DNA of 64,000 nt. Origin: BOG-931 sp963781725 (GTDB lineage Bacteria > Pseudomonadota > Alphaproteobacteria > Rhizobiales > Xanthobacteraceae). The stretch lies in assembly GCA_963781725.1 (NCBI GenBank), contig CAWAGV010000001.1, positions 558,001-622,000 of the forward strand, in the 5' to 3' direction. Positions 15,494-23,298 of the stretch are shown here, piece after piece (position 1 is the first letter of the stretch; each line of letters begins with the position of its first letter). The notes below the pieces were generated by a model. That model was not told where the DNA came from and searched no databases. It saw only the letters and a program-made list of their open reading frames with translations. Position numbers and translations under genes: made by a program.

Positions 15494-16483
15494 ATGAACC
15501 GGTTTGCGGCGTCGAGAATCGGGGTTGCGCCTGTCGTGATCGCCACCCTGTTCGCGACCGTCCTGCCGTCAATCGCGCCAGCCGGAGATTTTCCCGACCA
15601 TCCGATCAAGCTGATCGTGCCTTTTGGCCCAGGCGGACCTCCGGACGTCTCGGCACGGCTGATCGGGGCGTGGCTGTCGGACCATCTGGGCCCGGTGGTG
15701 GTTGAAAATCACGTCGGCGCCGGCGGAGGCCTTGCCGCGCGCGCCGTCGCCAGCTCGCCGCCGGACGGCTACACGCTGCTCGCGGCAACCGCCGGCTCGC
15801 TCGCGATCAGCCCGCAGCTCTACAAGAATCCGGGATTCGACCCGGTCAAGGATTTCGCCGCGGTCGCGGAGGTTTCCTCAGCGCCGCTCGTTATCGCGAT
15901 CAATCCCAGGATTCCGGCAAACAGCGTCAAGGAACTGGTCGCCTATACCAAGGCCAATCCGGGCAAGCTGAATTACGGCGCGGTGATCGGAACGCCGCCG
16001 CACATGGTCGGCGAGACGTTCAAGCATATCACCGGCGCCGATATTGTGTTCGTGCCGTACAAATCGGCCGCGCAGGCCGCCATCGACGTGCTTGCCGGTC
16101 AGATGAACATGACTTTCGAGGGCACCACCGCGATCGTGCCCCACGTCAAATCCGGCGAAGTGCGCGCGCTCGCGGTGACGAGCCCGCAGCGCATCCCGGA
16201 AATACCCGACGTGCCGACGATGGATGAACTCGGTTATCTGGGCATGCCGCCGGATTCCTGGCAGGCGATCGTGGCGCCCGCCGGCACCCCGCCGGACGTC
16301 ATTGCCCGGCTCAACAAGGCGGTGAACGACGGCTTGGCGACGCCGCAACTGCGCGACAAGATCACCGAACTCGGCGGCACGCCGGAGCCGAAATCGGTGA
16401 AGGAATTTGCCGACTTCATTCAAGCTCAATACAAGCGCTGGGGCGACGTCATTCGCATCACCGGCGTGAAACTCGATCAATAA
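15494..16483 (+). CDS. TctC/Bug family periplasmic solute-binding protein
   Basis: Extracytoplasmic receptor of the tripartite tricarboxylate transporter type. The ATG at 15494 is preceded by GGGAGGAG and gives 329 residues with a signal peptide (hydrophobic to about residue 29, VLPSIAPAGDFPDHP). Family motifs are VPFGPGGPPDVSARL and the ligand loop VVVENHVGAGGGLA, then SPPDGYTLL. No TctA/TctB membrane genes are nearby, as is usual for the many orphan Bug receptors. It is followed 13 bases later by a paralogue. The ligand cannot be told from sequence. Confidence 0.93.
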   Translation: MNRFAASRIGVAPVVIATLFATVLPSIAPAGDFPDHPIKLIVPFGPGGPPDVSARLIGAWLSDHLGPVVVENHVGAGGGLAARAVASSPPDGYTLLAATAGSLAISPQLYKNPGFDPVKDFAAVAEVSSAPLVIAINPRIPANSVKELVAYTKANPGKLNYGAVIGTPPHMVGETFKHITGADIVFVPYKSAAQAAIDVLAGQMNMTFEGTTAIVPHVKSGEVRALAVTSPQRIPEIPDVPTMDELGYLGMPPDSWQAIVAPAGTPPDVIARLNKAVNDGLATPQLRDKITELGGTPEPKSVKEFADFIQAQYKRWGDVIRITGVKLDQ

Positions 16484-16496
16484 TCCGGGACGGAAA

Positions 16497-17486
16497 ATGC
16501 CTGAAGCCATAGCCATCTCGCGGCGGCACGTCGCATTGCTTGCAATCGCTGCCGTCGCCGCGCGTGTTTCCCCTGCTCGCGCCGACGACTATCCGTCGCG
16601 ACCGGTGAAAATCATTGCGCCCTTTGGCGCAGGTGGCCCCACCGATGTTTACACGCGCTCAATCGCCAACGAATTGCAACAATCGCTGCACCAGACGTTC
16701 TTCATCGAGGATCATCCCGGCGCCGGGACCACGCTCGGCACCGATCTCGTCGCTCGTGCTGCTGCGGACGGCTACACGCTCCTCATGGTTTCAGGCACAC
16801 AAACGGTCAACGAAACGCTCTACGGCCACAAGCCGTACCAGTTGATGCGGGATCTCGCGCCCGTCGCACCGCTGATGGAGACCAATCTGGTGCTGGTGGT
16901 GCACCCATCGGTGCCGGCGAACACGCTTGCCGAATTCCTTGCGCTGGCGCGGGCGAAGCCGGGAACGCTCAATTTTGGATCGTCCGGCCCCGGCTCGAAT
17001 TACCACATGGCCGCCGAGCTTCTAAAAAGCCTGACCGGGATCGATATCGTACACGTGCCGTACAAGGGCTCGACCGGCATGCGCAGCGATATTCTGAGCG
17101 GACAAATCCAGATGCTGTTTGACTCGATCCCGACGATGACGCCCACCATCAAGTCGGGCATGGTCCGCGCCCTCGCCACCAGCGGTCAAAAGCGCTCGCC
17201 GATCCTGCCCGACGTGCCGACCTTCGCCGAAGCCGGCGTGCCGGGCTTTGAAGCGACGCTGTGGGTCGGCTTCATGGCGCCGAAGGCGACGCCGCAGCCG
17301 ATCGTCGATCTGCTCAGCCGCACCATCAACGAGATCCTGCAGCGGCCGGCTATCAGGAACGCCTGGGAACAACAGGGCGCCACGCCGATGGTGATGAGTC
17401 AGCAGCAGTTCGGCGCCTTCATGGATGCCGAGATTGCAAAATGGGCTAAAGTCATTCAGGCCAACCATATCGCCCTCATCAATTAG
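16497..17486 (+). CDS. TctC/Bug family periplasmic solute-binding protein (second copy)
   Basis: Second Bug-type receptor, 329 residues, ATG at 16497 behind GGGACGGAA. An N-terminal RR (ISRRHVALLAIAAVAARV) followed by a hydrophobic stretch suggests Tat or Sec export with cleavage near PARADDYPSRP. Motifs IAPFGAGGPTDVYTRS, EDHPGAGTTLGT and VPYKGSTGMRSDIL match the family. It is clearly divergent from the upstream copy, so an old duplication or separate recruitment. The adjacent hydrolase gene starts nine bases downstream, hinting at a small catabolic operon. Confidence 0.93.
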   Translation: MPEAIAISRRHVALLAIAAVAARVSPARADDYPSRPVKIIAPFGAGGPTDVYTRSIANELQQSLHQTFFIEDHPGAGTTLGTDLVARAAADGYTLLMVSGTQTVNETLYGHKPYQLMRDLAPVAPLMETNLVLVVHPSVPANTLAEFLALARAKPGTLNFGSSGPGSNYHMAAELLKSLTGIDIVHVPYKGSTGMRSDILSGQIQMLFDSIPTMTPTIKSGMVRALATSGQKRSPILPDVPTFAEAGVPGFEATLWVGFMAPKATPQPIVDLLSRTINEILQRPAIRNAWEQQGATPMVMSQQQFGAFMDAEIAKWAKVIQANHIALIN

Positions 17487-17495
17487 GCAGTCACG

Positions 17496-18426
17496 ATGAA
17501 CGAGATGTCGAAACCGCAAGCCGCCATCAAAGGCGAGGACCACTGGACCACCAAGGACGGCGGCGTGAAGCTTTTCATGTTCGAAAAGTGTGCCGGCGAT
17601 CCGGCCAAAACCGCCGGAGCGATATTGTTCGTGCATGGATCGTCGATGGCCGGACAGCCGACGTTCGACTTGCAGGTGCCGGGCCGGCCTGACTCTTCGG
17701 TGATGGATTTCTTCGCCAGGCAGAACTACGACTGCTGGTGCGTCGATATGGAAGGCTACGGCCGCTCGGCCAAGGATCGCGACAACAACGCGCCGATCGC
17801 ACAGGGCGCCGACGACTGTTTTGCCGCGGCGAGTTACATCCAGAAGTTGCGCGGCAAGCGCCCTTTCCTGGTCTACGGCATTTCCTCGGGCGCTTTGCGC
17901 GCGGCCATGTTCGCGCAGCGGCACCCCGAGATGGTGGCGCGGCTGGCGCTTGATGCCATGGTCTGGACCGGCGAAGGCTCGCCAACGCTCGCCGAGCGCA
18001 AGAAGAAACTGCCGGAATTCACCACCAAGAACCGCCGGCCGATCGACAAGGCTTTCATTCATTCGATTTTCGACCGCGACCATCCGGGAACGGCCGAGGA
18101 GAATGTGATCGACGCCTTCGCCGACGCCGTGACCGCACTCGACGAACTCGGTGCCGACCGGCACTTACGTCGATATGTGCTCGCGCCTGCCGGTGGTCGA
18201 TCCGGAAAAGATCACGGTGCCGACGCTGATCATGCGCGGCCAATGGGACGGCATCGCCAGCTTCGAAGACTTGGTTGCGTTCTTCGCCAAGCTGCCGAAT
18301 CCGGACAAGCACTTCGCGGTGATGCCCGGCATCTCGCACGCCAGCTTCCAGCAGAAGAACTACGCGCTGGTCTACCACATCCTGGCGAGCTTCTTTTCGC
18401 AGCCGGCCCCGATCTATCGGGGGTGA
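17496..18426 (+). pseudogene. Alpha/beta hydrolase with a frameshift
   Basis: Starts at ATG 17496. The alpha/beta-hydrolase core is clear: LFVHGSSMAG oxyanion region and nucleophile elbow GISSG with Ser130. Near 18150 the coding signal jumps by one base: the upstream frame runs on as unrelated sequence to 18443, while the next frame continues with PTGTYVDMCSRLPVVDPEKI, an acid-loop region PTLIMRGQWDGIA and the expected catalytic histidine in GISHASF, ending at 18424-18426. One extra G in CTCGGTG would explain it. Either a young pseudogene or a base-calling error; intact, it would be about 309 residues and would belong with the two TctC genes. Confidence 0.75.
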
Positions 18427-18483
18427 GCACACGTTCGATCTGAGTTAGACTGGCCTCTAAGAATAGCCGATTAGGGAGGCAGC

Positions 18484-18663
18484 ATGACGATCGAATGGCG
18501 GCGGCGCGCTGTTGCAGGCGGGCGGCGCAATGCTCGGCGGCGCGATGCTTCCGGCCGCCGCACGGGCGGAGGACAACGGGGGCTACGCGTTTCGGTGAAA
18601 GCGCTCAATGCCATGATCGCATTCACCAAGGCCCACGGATCACAGCATCGCGCAGCACGATGA
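18484..18663 (+). pseudogene. Remnant of an exported protein (Tat-like signal peptide fragment)
   Basis: From 18505 one frame reads GGALLQAGGAMLGGAMLPAA followed by ARAEDNGGYAFR and a stop, which looks like a Tat signal peptide and cleavage site. The ATG at 18484 is in a different frame and gives only arginine-rich nonsense. After the signal, no protein body is recognisable before the next gene at 18724. I read it as the degraded 5' end of an exported-protein gene. Confidence 0.35.
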
Positions 18664-18723
18664 TCGCATCACCCGGCAATCATTGACTTGCCCGAACGAG
18701 AACCGAAACACCGGAGCCAGAAC

Positions 18724-19245
18724 ATGCCGTACACACTCAAGGAATTTTGCACCGATCTTTCCGCGACACTCAAAAGCAAACGCGAAAGCGCCCTGCCCGA
18801 CATCGCACAAAAACTTTCGCAGCTGCTGTCCAATCCGGACTTCGTCAGCGAGACATTTTCAGAAGACACGCCAATCGGCCGCCGCGAACTGTGGCACGAT
18901 CCGGAGACGGACGTGTACGTGCTGGCGCACGTGCAGGAAGGCGCCAAGGTCGGCAAGCCGCACAGTCACGGCGCCTCCTGGGCCATCTATGGAACGGCCC
19001 GCGGCGTTACCGAAATGACCGAGTGGCGGCGGGTCAATGCCGCTGGCGAGGAAGGTGCGGTGCTCGAGAAGGGCAATGCGTACGCGCTCGGCCCGGGCCA
19101 GACACAGGCCTATCCGTCGGGCGTTATCCACTCCACGGCACATCCGCAAAAGGCGTGGGTGATCCGGATCACCGGCACCGACCTCGACGCGATACCGCGC
19201 TACCGCTTCCGGCCCGCAACCGACAAAATCCTTGAACGGGCGTGA
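18724..19245 (+). CDS. Cupin-like (double-stranded beta-helix) metal-binding protein
   Basis: 173 residues from the ATG at 18724, with GGAG eight bases upstream. The C-terminal two thirds have the cupin pattern: HVQEGAKVGKPHSHGASWAIYG with paired histidines, then GTARGVTEMTEW and a second motif with GPGQTQAYPSGVIHSTAHP. This resembles predicted double-stranded beta-helix metalloenzymes of the cysteine-dioxygenase-like group (COG5553 type). The N-terminal 70 residues are helical. The substrate is unknown. Confidence 0.8.
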   Translation: MPYTLKEFCTDLSATLKSKRESALPDIAQKLSQLLSNPDFVSETFSEDTPIGRRELWHDPETDVYVLAHVQEGAKVGKPHSHGASWAIYGTARGVTEMTEWRRVNAAGEEGAVLEKGNAYALGPGQTQAYPSGVIHSTAHPQKAWVIRITGTDLDAIPRYRFRPATDKILERA

Positions 19246-19293
19246 AAACTACGCACCGCTTAAACCCATAAGTATTTGATAATTTTATTGAAA

Positions 19294-19370
19294 TGGCGGG
19301 AGCGACGGGACTCGAACCCGCGACCTTCGGCGTGACAGGCCGACGCTCTAACCAACTGAGCTACGCCCCC
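19294..19370 (-). tRNA. tRNA-Asp (GTC)
   Basis: The reverse complement folds into a 77-base cloverleaf: acceptor GGGGGCG pairs with CGCTCCC, the D arm is GCTCAGTTGGTTAGAGC, the anticodon loop CTGTCAC gives GTC, the T arm contains GGTTCGAGTCC, and CCA is encoded at the 3' end. Confidence 0.97.
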
Positions 19371-19603
19371 GCGGGCGCGGACCGGCACTTAAGGCCCAAG
19401 CGCGGCCAAGTCAAGGATTTCAGCCAAAATCAAGCATTTCGGGCCGCCTTAGGCGCGCCACAGAGTGTCCGCAGAACCACCAATGTGCGCGAAAACATCG
19501 GTGGAATCGGCAAAACAAGCATGGTCAGCCTCTGCCGAATCGTCTAACTGCAACTCAGTAAGCGGTGCATTTCGCGCAAAACCGCTTCATCGAGGAGGGT
19601 CTA

Positions 19604-19897
19604 ATGGCAGCAGCTAAAGCAACGACAGTCACATTGAAACATCTTGCGGCAAGCATTGCGGAGGACAACGAACTCTCCAAGAAGCAGGCCGAAGCAATTC
19701 TGGGCGGATTGGTTGGCAATATCGTCAAACACCTCAAGAAGGGCGAGCGCATCCGGATCGGCGGGCTCGGCATTCTTGTCGTGCGCAAACGCGCCGCGCG
19801 CATGGGCCGTAATCCCGCCACCGGCGAGCAGATTCAGATCAAGGCCAGCAAGAAAGTCGCGTTCCGCGCGTCGAAGGAACTCAAGGAAGCGATCTGA
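19604..19897 (+). CDS. HU-family DNA-binding protein
   Basis: 97 residues from ATG 19604, with a strong GAGGAGGG ribosome-binding site. Histone-like HU/IHF fold: helices in the first 45 residues, then the beta-arm region GERIRIGGLGILVVRKRAAR followed by MGRNPATGEQIQI, which includes the conserved arm-tip proline, and a final helix SKELKEAI. It lies 180 bases upstream of tRNA-Val. It is likely a nucleoid protein of HU rather than IHF type. Confidence 0.95.
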   Translation: MAAAKATTVTLKHLAASIAEDNELSKKQAEAILGGLVGNIVKHLKKGERIRIGGLGILVVRKRAARMGRNPATGEQIQIKASKKVAFRASKELKEAI

Positions 19898-20077
19898 CGG
19901 ATCGCGGGCCCCTTCCGGGCCGCAGACCCGGGCCCGAGAAGCGGGTCCAACAGCGATCGCCGCCCGTTTGCTGCGCTATGTGAGCTTGCAGCAGGCGGGC
20001 GGTATCATTTTGAGATGTAACCTTCCGCGTAAGCCGCACTTGCGCGCCAAGGTTTCAAGGCGATAAATCGGTATTAC

Positions 20078-20153
20078 GGGCGGTTAGCTCAGTTGGTAGA
20101 GCGTCTGCTTTACACGCAGAATGTCGGCGGTTCGAGTCCGTCACCGCCCACCA
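20078..20153 (+). tRNA. tRNA-Val (TAC)
   Basis: 76-base cloverleaf: acceptor GGGCGGT pairs with ACCGCCC, D arm GCTCAGTTGGTAGAGC, anticodon stem CTGCT/CGCAG around TTTACAC giving TAC, T arm with GGTTCGAGTCC, and encoded CCA. Confidence 0.97.
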
Positions 20154-20313
20154 ATCAACAGCGCCGATCAGGTTCCCTGATGTAGCAATTAGGTCTCAGC
20201 CGGGAAAAAAGACGCGTGCGCAAATGTCCGCGGTCTGACGCTGCGGGGAAAAGTATGAGATAGTTTTCTCACCGAAAAATGGCGGGCGGGATGCCCTTGG
20301 GGGAGAGCCGGGT

Positions 20314-20601
20314 ATGTTCAGTGCACGCGTCTTGACGATCGCTCTGGTGCTGGCCGCCGCGGGGCCGGCAGCTCTGGCGCAATTGCCGCCGCAGCCTGCG
20401 CCACCGAAGGGCACGCCTAGTCTTGGAGCTGGCACCGATCAGGAGCGCGCAGCGTGCCATCCCGACGTGATAAGATACTGCAAGCAATTCCTGCACGACA
20501 ACGGCCAGGACGACGTGTTTGGTATCCTTGGCTGCCTGCAATCCAACAGGCCGAAGATCAGCAACGGGTGTCAGCAGGTCTTGGCCAGCCACGGTCAGTG
20601 A
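20314..20601 (+). CDS. Small secreted cysteine-containing protein
   Basis: 95 residues, ATG at 20314 preceded by GGGGGAG. A Sec signal peptide is clear (MFSARVLTIALVLAAAGPAA, cleavage near LAQ). The mature part has four cysteines spaced AACHPDVIRYCKQFL and GILGCLQSNRP...NGCQQVL, a pattern found in small periplasmic proteins of Bradyrhizobium relatives. Function unknown. Its 3' end overlaps the opposite-strand gene at 20558-20827. Confidence 0.8.
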   Translation: MFSARVLTIALVLAAAGPAALAQLPPQPAPPKGTPSLGAGTDQERAACHPDVIRYCKQFLHDNGQDDVFGILGCLQSNRPKISNGCQQVLASHGQ

Positions 20602-20827
20602 ACCGCGGCTGAGCCGGCGGATAGTCTATCCAGTACTTTAGTGAGTTCTCGCCGGCTTCGGCAGGCTCAACGCTGTCGATCTCAGCGACCTGCGCTACAT
20701 GCTCGGCGAGCCGCACCCACGACTGCGCCAAGGTAAGCCACAGCGCCTTGTCGCTCTGGGCTTCTGACTGACGCGCCATCGCCACGCATTCTTCTGCGTG
20801 TCTGCGGTGATCCTGAATTGTTCCCAT
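20558..20827 (-). CDS. Small conserved helical protein, unknown function
   Basis: 89 residues starting MGTIQDHRRHAEECVAMAR, with AAGGTGG upstream. The pattern of an N-terminal helix with HAEECVAMA followed by KALWLTLAQSWVRLAEHV is one I recognise from many short Rhizobiales proteins with an RAxECxxLA...LLxLAxxWxxLA shape, but no function is known. It is convergent with and overlaps the secreted cysteine protein by 44 bases. Confidence 0.65.
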   Translation of the reverse strand: MGTIQDHRRHAEECVAMARQSEAQSDKALWLTLAQSWVRLAEHVAQVAEIDSVEPAEAGENSLKYWIDYPPAQPRFTDRGWPRPADTRC

Positions 20828-21131
20828 GACACACCACCTTACCGACGCAACAAATTGAAAGTTCGCTTCAAATTGGAGCGATCAAGTACGGCGGTAGCTC
20901 GATGGCGGAATGGCCGAAAATAGGCAATTCCGGCGGCCTGAGAGTAACCTTGATTGCGGTCGGCCAAAATCGGCATAAAATTCGCCAGCGGCCGGAATTC
21001 CTTGCAAAATTATTGTCTTACACATGCGAGGGCGTTCTAGCTGCACTGCAACAAAACTGATTTTGCAGCGCGGTATCAGCGCCTATATCGGTTCCATGAT
21101 TCCGGCGCATGCCGGGGAAGGAACCGAACCA
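20828..21131. other. Intergenic region, 304 bases
   Basis: No coding signal found. The region holds a widely spaced inverted repeat, AATTCCGGC at 20926-20934 and GCCGGAATT at 20991-20999, and is AT-richer than its surroundings near 20850-20880. It presumably contains the promoters of the leftward small gene and the rightward DUF1127 gene. Confidence 0.5.
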
Positions 21132-21284
21132 ATGTTGTTGACCATGATCCACTACCTGCAAGCCTGGAAGCGCTATGGCGCTGCGGTGCGGGAACTCTCG
21201 AATCTGAACGACCGGGAATTGTCCGATATCGGAATCACCCGCTCGGACATTCCGCGGCTGGCCTGGGAACACGCCCAAGTCTGA
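21132..21284 (+). CDS. DUF1127 small protein
   Basis: 50 residues from ATG 21132, with GGGGAAGGA about ten bases upstream; upstream in-frame codons lack a good ribosome-binding site. The C-terminal half is the DUF1127 (YjiS-like) module: REL.NLNDRELSDIGITRSDI followed by PRLAW. Such short Arg-rich proteins are numerous in alphaproteobacteria, and some act in RNA turnover or phosphate metabolism. A terminator follows. Confidence 0.85.
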   Translation: MLLTMIHYLQAWKRYGAAVRELSNLNDRELSDIGITRSDIPRLAWEHAQV

Positions 21285-21309
21285 TAAGCCAGCCCTGCAA
21301 TCTTCAAGT

Positions 21310-21341
21310 CAGCGCCCGCCTCGTGCGGGCGCTGGCTTTTT
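21310..21341 (+). terminator. Rho-independent terminator after the DUF1127 gene
   Basis: A 10-base-pair GC-rich stem, CAGCGCCCGC with GCGGGCGCTG, around a CTCGT loop, followed by GCTTTTT. It lies 26 bases downstream of the DUF1127 stop codon and 9 bases before the stop of the opposite-strand gene. Confidence 0.85.
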
Positions 21342-21349
21342 AGGGGCCG

Positions 21350-22126
21350 TCACGACGCCGGCTCCATGCCCTTTGCCTTGATGACCGGTAGCGCGTGGGG
21401 GCCTGCGAGAAATTTCACGAACGCTTTCGACGTCGCCGCATCCTTGGCCGCCGCGCCGACCCCCGCCGAATAGACGGTGAAATTCTGAATCTCCGCCGGC
21501 AACGGGCCGACCAGCACCGCGCCATTCACCGGCAGGATTTCGCTGATCTGGTGGATACCGATCTCGGCTTCGCCATCGACGACATGCGTAGCGACGGCGC
21601 CGCCATGGACCAGCACCGCATTGGCGTTGATCGCCTCCGCGATACCAAACCGCTCGAGCAGCTTGCCGACGTAAATGCCGCTCGATCCGCCTGCCTTGGG
21701 ATCGATATAGGCAACCGACTTCGCTGCCAGCAGCGCCTTCTTCAACGCCTCCACCGTGTGGATGTCCGGCAACGGCGTTCCTTCCCTGACAACGACGCCA
21801 ATGCCGACCCTCGCGAGATTGACGCCGCTTCCCGCGACGATCTTGCCGGCTTTGCTGAGACCGTCGATCGCCTCGGGCGTCAGCACCGCAACATCAAAAT
21901 CTTCCTGTCCGTTTTTGATCAGATCCAGATGCTGACCCACGGTCCGATAGGTCACCGCAACAGCATTGCCGCTCTCCGTCTGATATCGCGCAACCAGCGC
22001 ATTCAATACCTGTTTGAAAGCGCCGCCGCTGATCACTCTGATTTCAGCGGCTTTGGCGGACTGCGGCGTGGAAGACATTGCGACTGTCAAAATGGCTATT
22101 AGGATGATCGATCGAAGCCGCATCAT
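21350..22126 (-). CDS. ModA-like periplasmic substrate-binding protein
   Basis: 258 residues from the ATG at 22124-22126 (MMRLRSIILIAILTVAMSS), a Sec signal peptide cleaved near AKA-AEIRV. The body has the type-2 periplasmic-binding pattern: VISGGAFKQVLNALVARYQ, VAVLTPEAIDGL, an AYIDPKAGGSSGIYVGKLL ligand loop and GEAEIGIHQISEILPV. It resembles molybdate-binding ModA-like proteins without permease genes nearby, so the ligand is uncertain. It is convergent with DUF1127 and divergent from ruvX, 70 bases away. Confidence 0.85.
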   Translation of the reverse strand: MMRLRSIILIAILTVAMSSTPQSAKAAEIRVISGGAFKQVLNALVARYQTESGNAVAVTYRTVGQHLDLIKNGQEDFDVAVLTPEAIDGLSKAGKIVAGSGVNLARVGIGVVVREGTPLPDIHTVEALKKALLAAKSVAYIDPKAGGSSGIYVGKLLERFGIAEAINANAVLVHGGAVATHVVDGEAEIGIHQISEILPVNGAVLVGPLPAEIQNFTVYSAGVGAAAKDAATSKAFVKFLAGPHALPVIKAKGMEPAS

Positions 22127-22196
22127 GGCTTGCTTCCCGCACCATAGAGAGACGTCACGACGCACGAAAGCCACCGTTGGCGATGCCAATCGTGCC

Positions 22197-22682
22197 ATGC
22201 TAACCGACGCCATGGCCGTTTTCGCACTCATCGATATTGTCCCGCTCCTGCCGGTTCGCGGCGCATTGCTTGGCCTCGATCTCGGTACCAAGACAATAGG
22301 CGTGGCTGTCAGCGATCCGGACCGGCGGTTGGCCGCCCCTGTCGAGACCGTCGCGCGCAAACGCTTCACGCTCGATGCCCGGCATTTGATCGAACTGGCA
22401 ACCGAGCGCCGCGTCGTCTGTTTTGTCCTCGGGTTGCCGATCAACATGGACGGCACCGAAGGCCCGCGCGCCCAGTCGACACGCGCTTTCGCTCGCAATT
22501 TTGCCAATCTTACCGAATTGCCGATTGCACTTTGGGACGAGCGGTTATCGACCGCTGCCGTCGAACGCGAACTCATCGCCGCCGATGTCAGCCGCGCCAA
22601 GCGCAAAGCCGTCATCGACCAGCATGCCGCGACGTTTATCCTTCAGGGCGCGCTCGACCGTCTGCGTCATGCAGCGGTCTGA
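22197..22682 (+). CDS. ruvX: Holliday junction resolvase-like protein RuvX (YqgF)
   Basis: 161 residues from ATG 22197; a second in-frame ATG at 22212 is equally possible and gives 156. RNase H-like fold motifs are intact: LLGLDLGTKTIGVAVSD (first catalytic Asp), LGLPINMDGTEGPRAQ, PIALWDERLSTAAVE, and KAVIDQHAATFILQGALD with the last acidic residue. In other bacteria the family acts in 16S rRNA 5' maturation and possibly in recombination. Confidence 0.93.
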   Translation: MLTDAMAVFALIDIVPLLPVRGALLGLDLGTKTIGVAVSDPDRRLAAPVETVARKRFTLDARHLIELATERRVVCFVLGLPINMDGTEGPRAQSTRAFARNFANLTELPIALWDERLSTAAVERELIAADVSRAKRKAVIDQHAATFILQGALDRLRHAAV

Positions 22683-22713
22683 AGCGCGCCCGAAAAAGAT
22701 CTGCTGCCGCAGC

Positions 22714-23052
22714 CTAGCAACCACTGATGTCGCCGCCGCTGCAGGTTCGGCGTCCATAATCATAGCCGTAGCCATACCCATAGCCCGGACCCACGACCAC
22801 GGAACCAGGAGCATAGTCGTAGTAGCCGCTGTAACCGCCGTACGGCCCGTAGCCGTATTGCCCGTTAGCGGCTGCTACCGTAGCGGCTCCGATCGCGAAG
22901 CCGGCCACGCCCGCGCCAATGGCGGCGCCAGTGCCCCAATGACCGTGACCACCCCAACGCGGTCCTGCCGAGCTGGCCGTCACCCCCGCAAGTGATAACG
23001 CTCCCGCCAGTCCTGCGATCGCTGCGCCATATTTGAGTGTTTTGAATGTCAT
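22714..23052 (-). CDS. Gly/Tyr-rich exported protein
   Basis: 112 residues from ATG 23050-23052 behind AGGAGG. A signal peptide (MTFKTLKYGAAIAGLAGALS, then VTASSAGP) leads into a Gly-zipper-like hydrophobic stretch (GAAIGAGVAGFAIGAATVAA) and a Gly/Tyr repeat region (YGYGPYGGYSGYYDYAPG, GYGYGYGYDYG), ending with two cysteines. Likely a cell-envelope or outer-membrane-associated protein of unknown function, a type common in Rhizobiales. Confidence 0.8.
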   Translation of the reverse strand: MTFKTLKYGAAIAGLAGALSLAGVTASSAGPRWGGHGHWGTGAAIGAGVAGFAIGAATVAAANGQYGYGPYGGYSGYYDYAPGSVVVGPGYGYGYGYDYGRRTCSGGDISGC

Positions 23053-23095
23053 ACTTCGCCTCCTGGTGCAGGAAAAATGCGCACCGTTCATTAAA

Positions 23096-23278
23096 TATCC
23101 AAACGAACCGCAGGTGGCGCTAGTTCCGCGCGTCCTGACGATATGCCACGCCGGCGCTAAGGACCGAGGACAGAAACCGTTGCAAAGTATCCAAACGAAC
23201 CGCAGGTGGCGCTAGTTCCGCGCGTCCTGACGATATGTCACGCCGGCGCTAAGGACCGAGGACAGAAACCGTTGCAAA
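23096..23278. repeat. 92-base tandem duplication
   Basis: The block 23096-23186 is repeated at 23188-23278, offset 92 bases, with one difference in 91 (C at 23146, T at 23238). Each copy begins TATCCAAACGAACCGCAGG and ends ACCGTTGCAAA. It fills the space between the Gly/Tyr-rich gene's 5' end and aidB's 3' end. Near identity indicates a recent duplication or selection. It has no spacer structure, so it is not a CRISPR array. Confidence 0.9.
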
Positions 23279-23298
23279 TTGTGGTGTTCTGCGCTGCT

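Noticed and set aside
18140..18160. Programmed ribosomal frameshift in the alpha/beta hydrolase.
   Set aside because: No slippery heptamer or downstream structure is evident; a one-base insertion is simpler.
23096..23278. CRISPR array.
   Set aside because: Only two abutting 92-base units without spacers, and no cas genes anywhere in the window.
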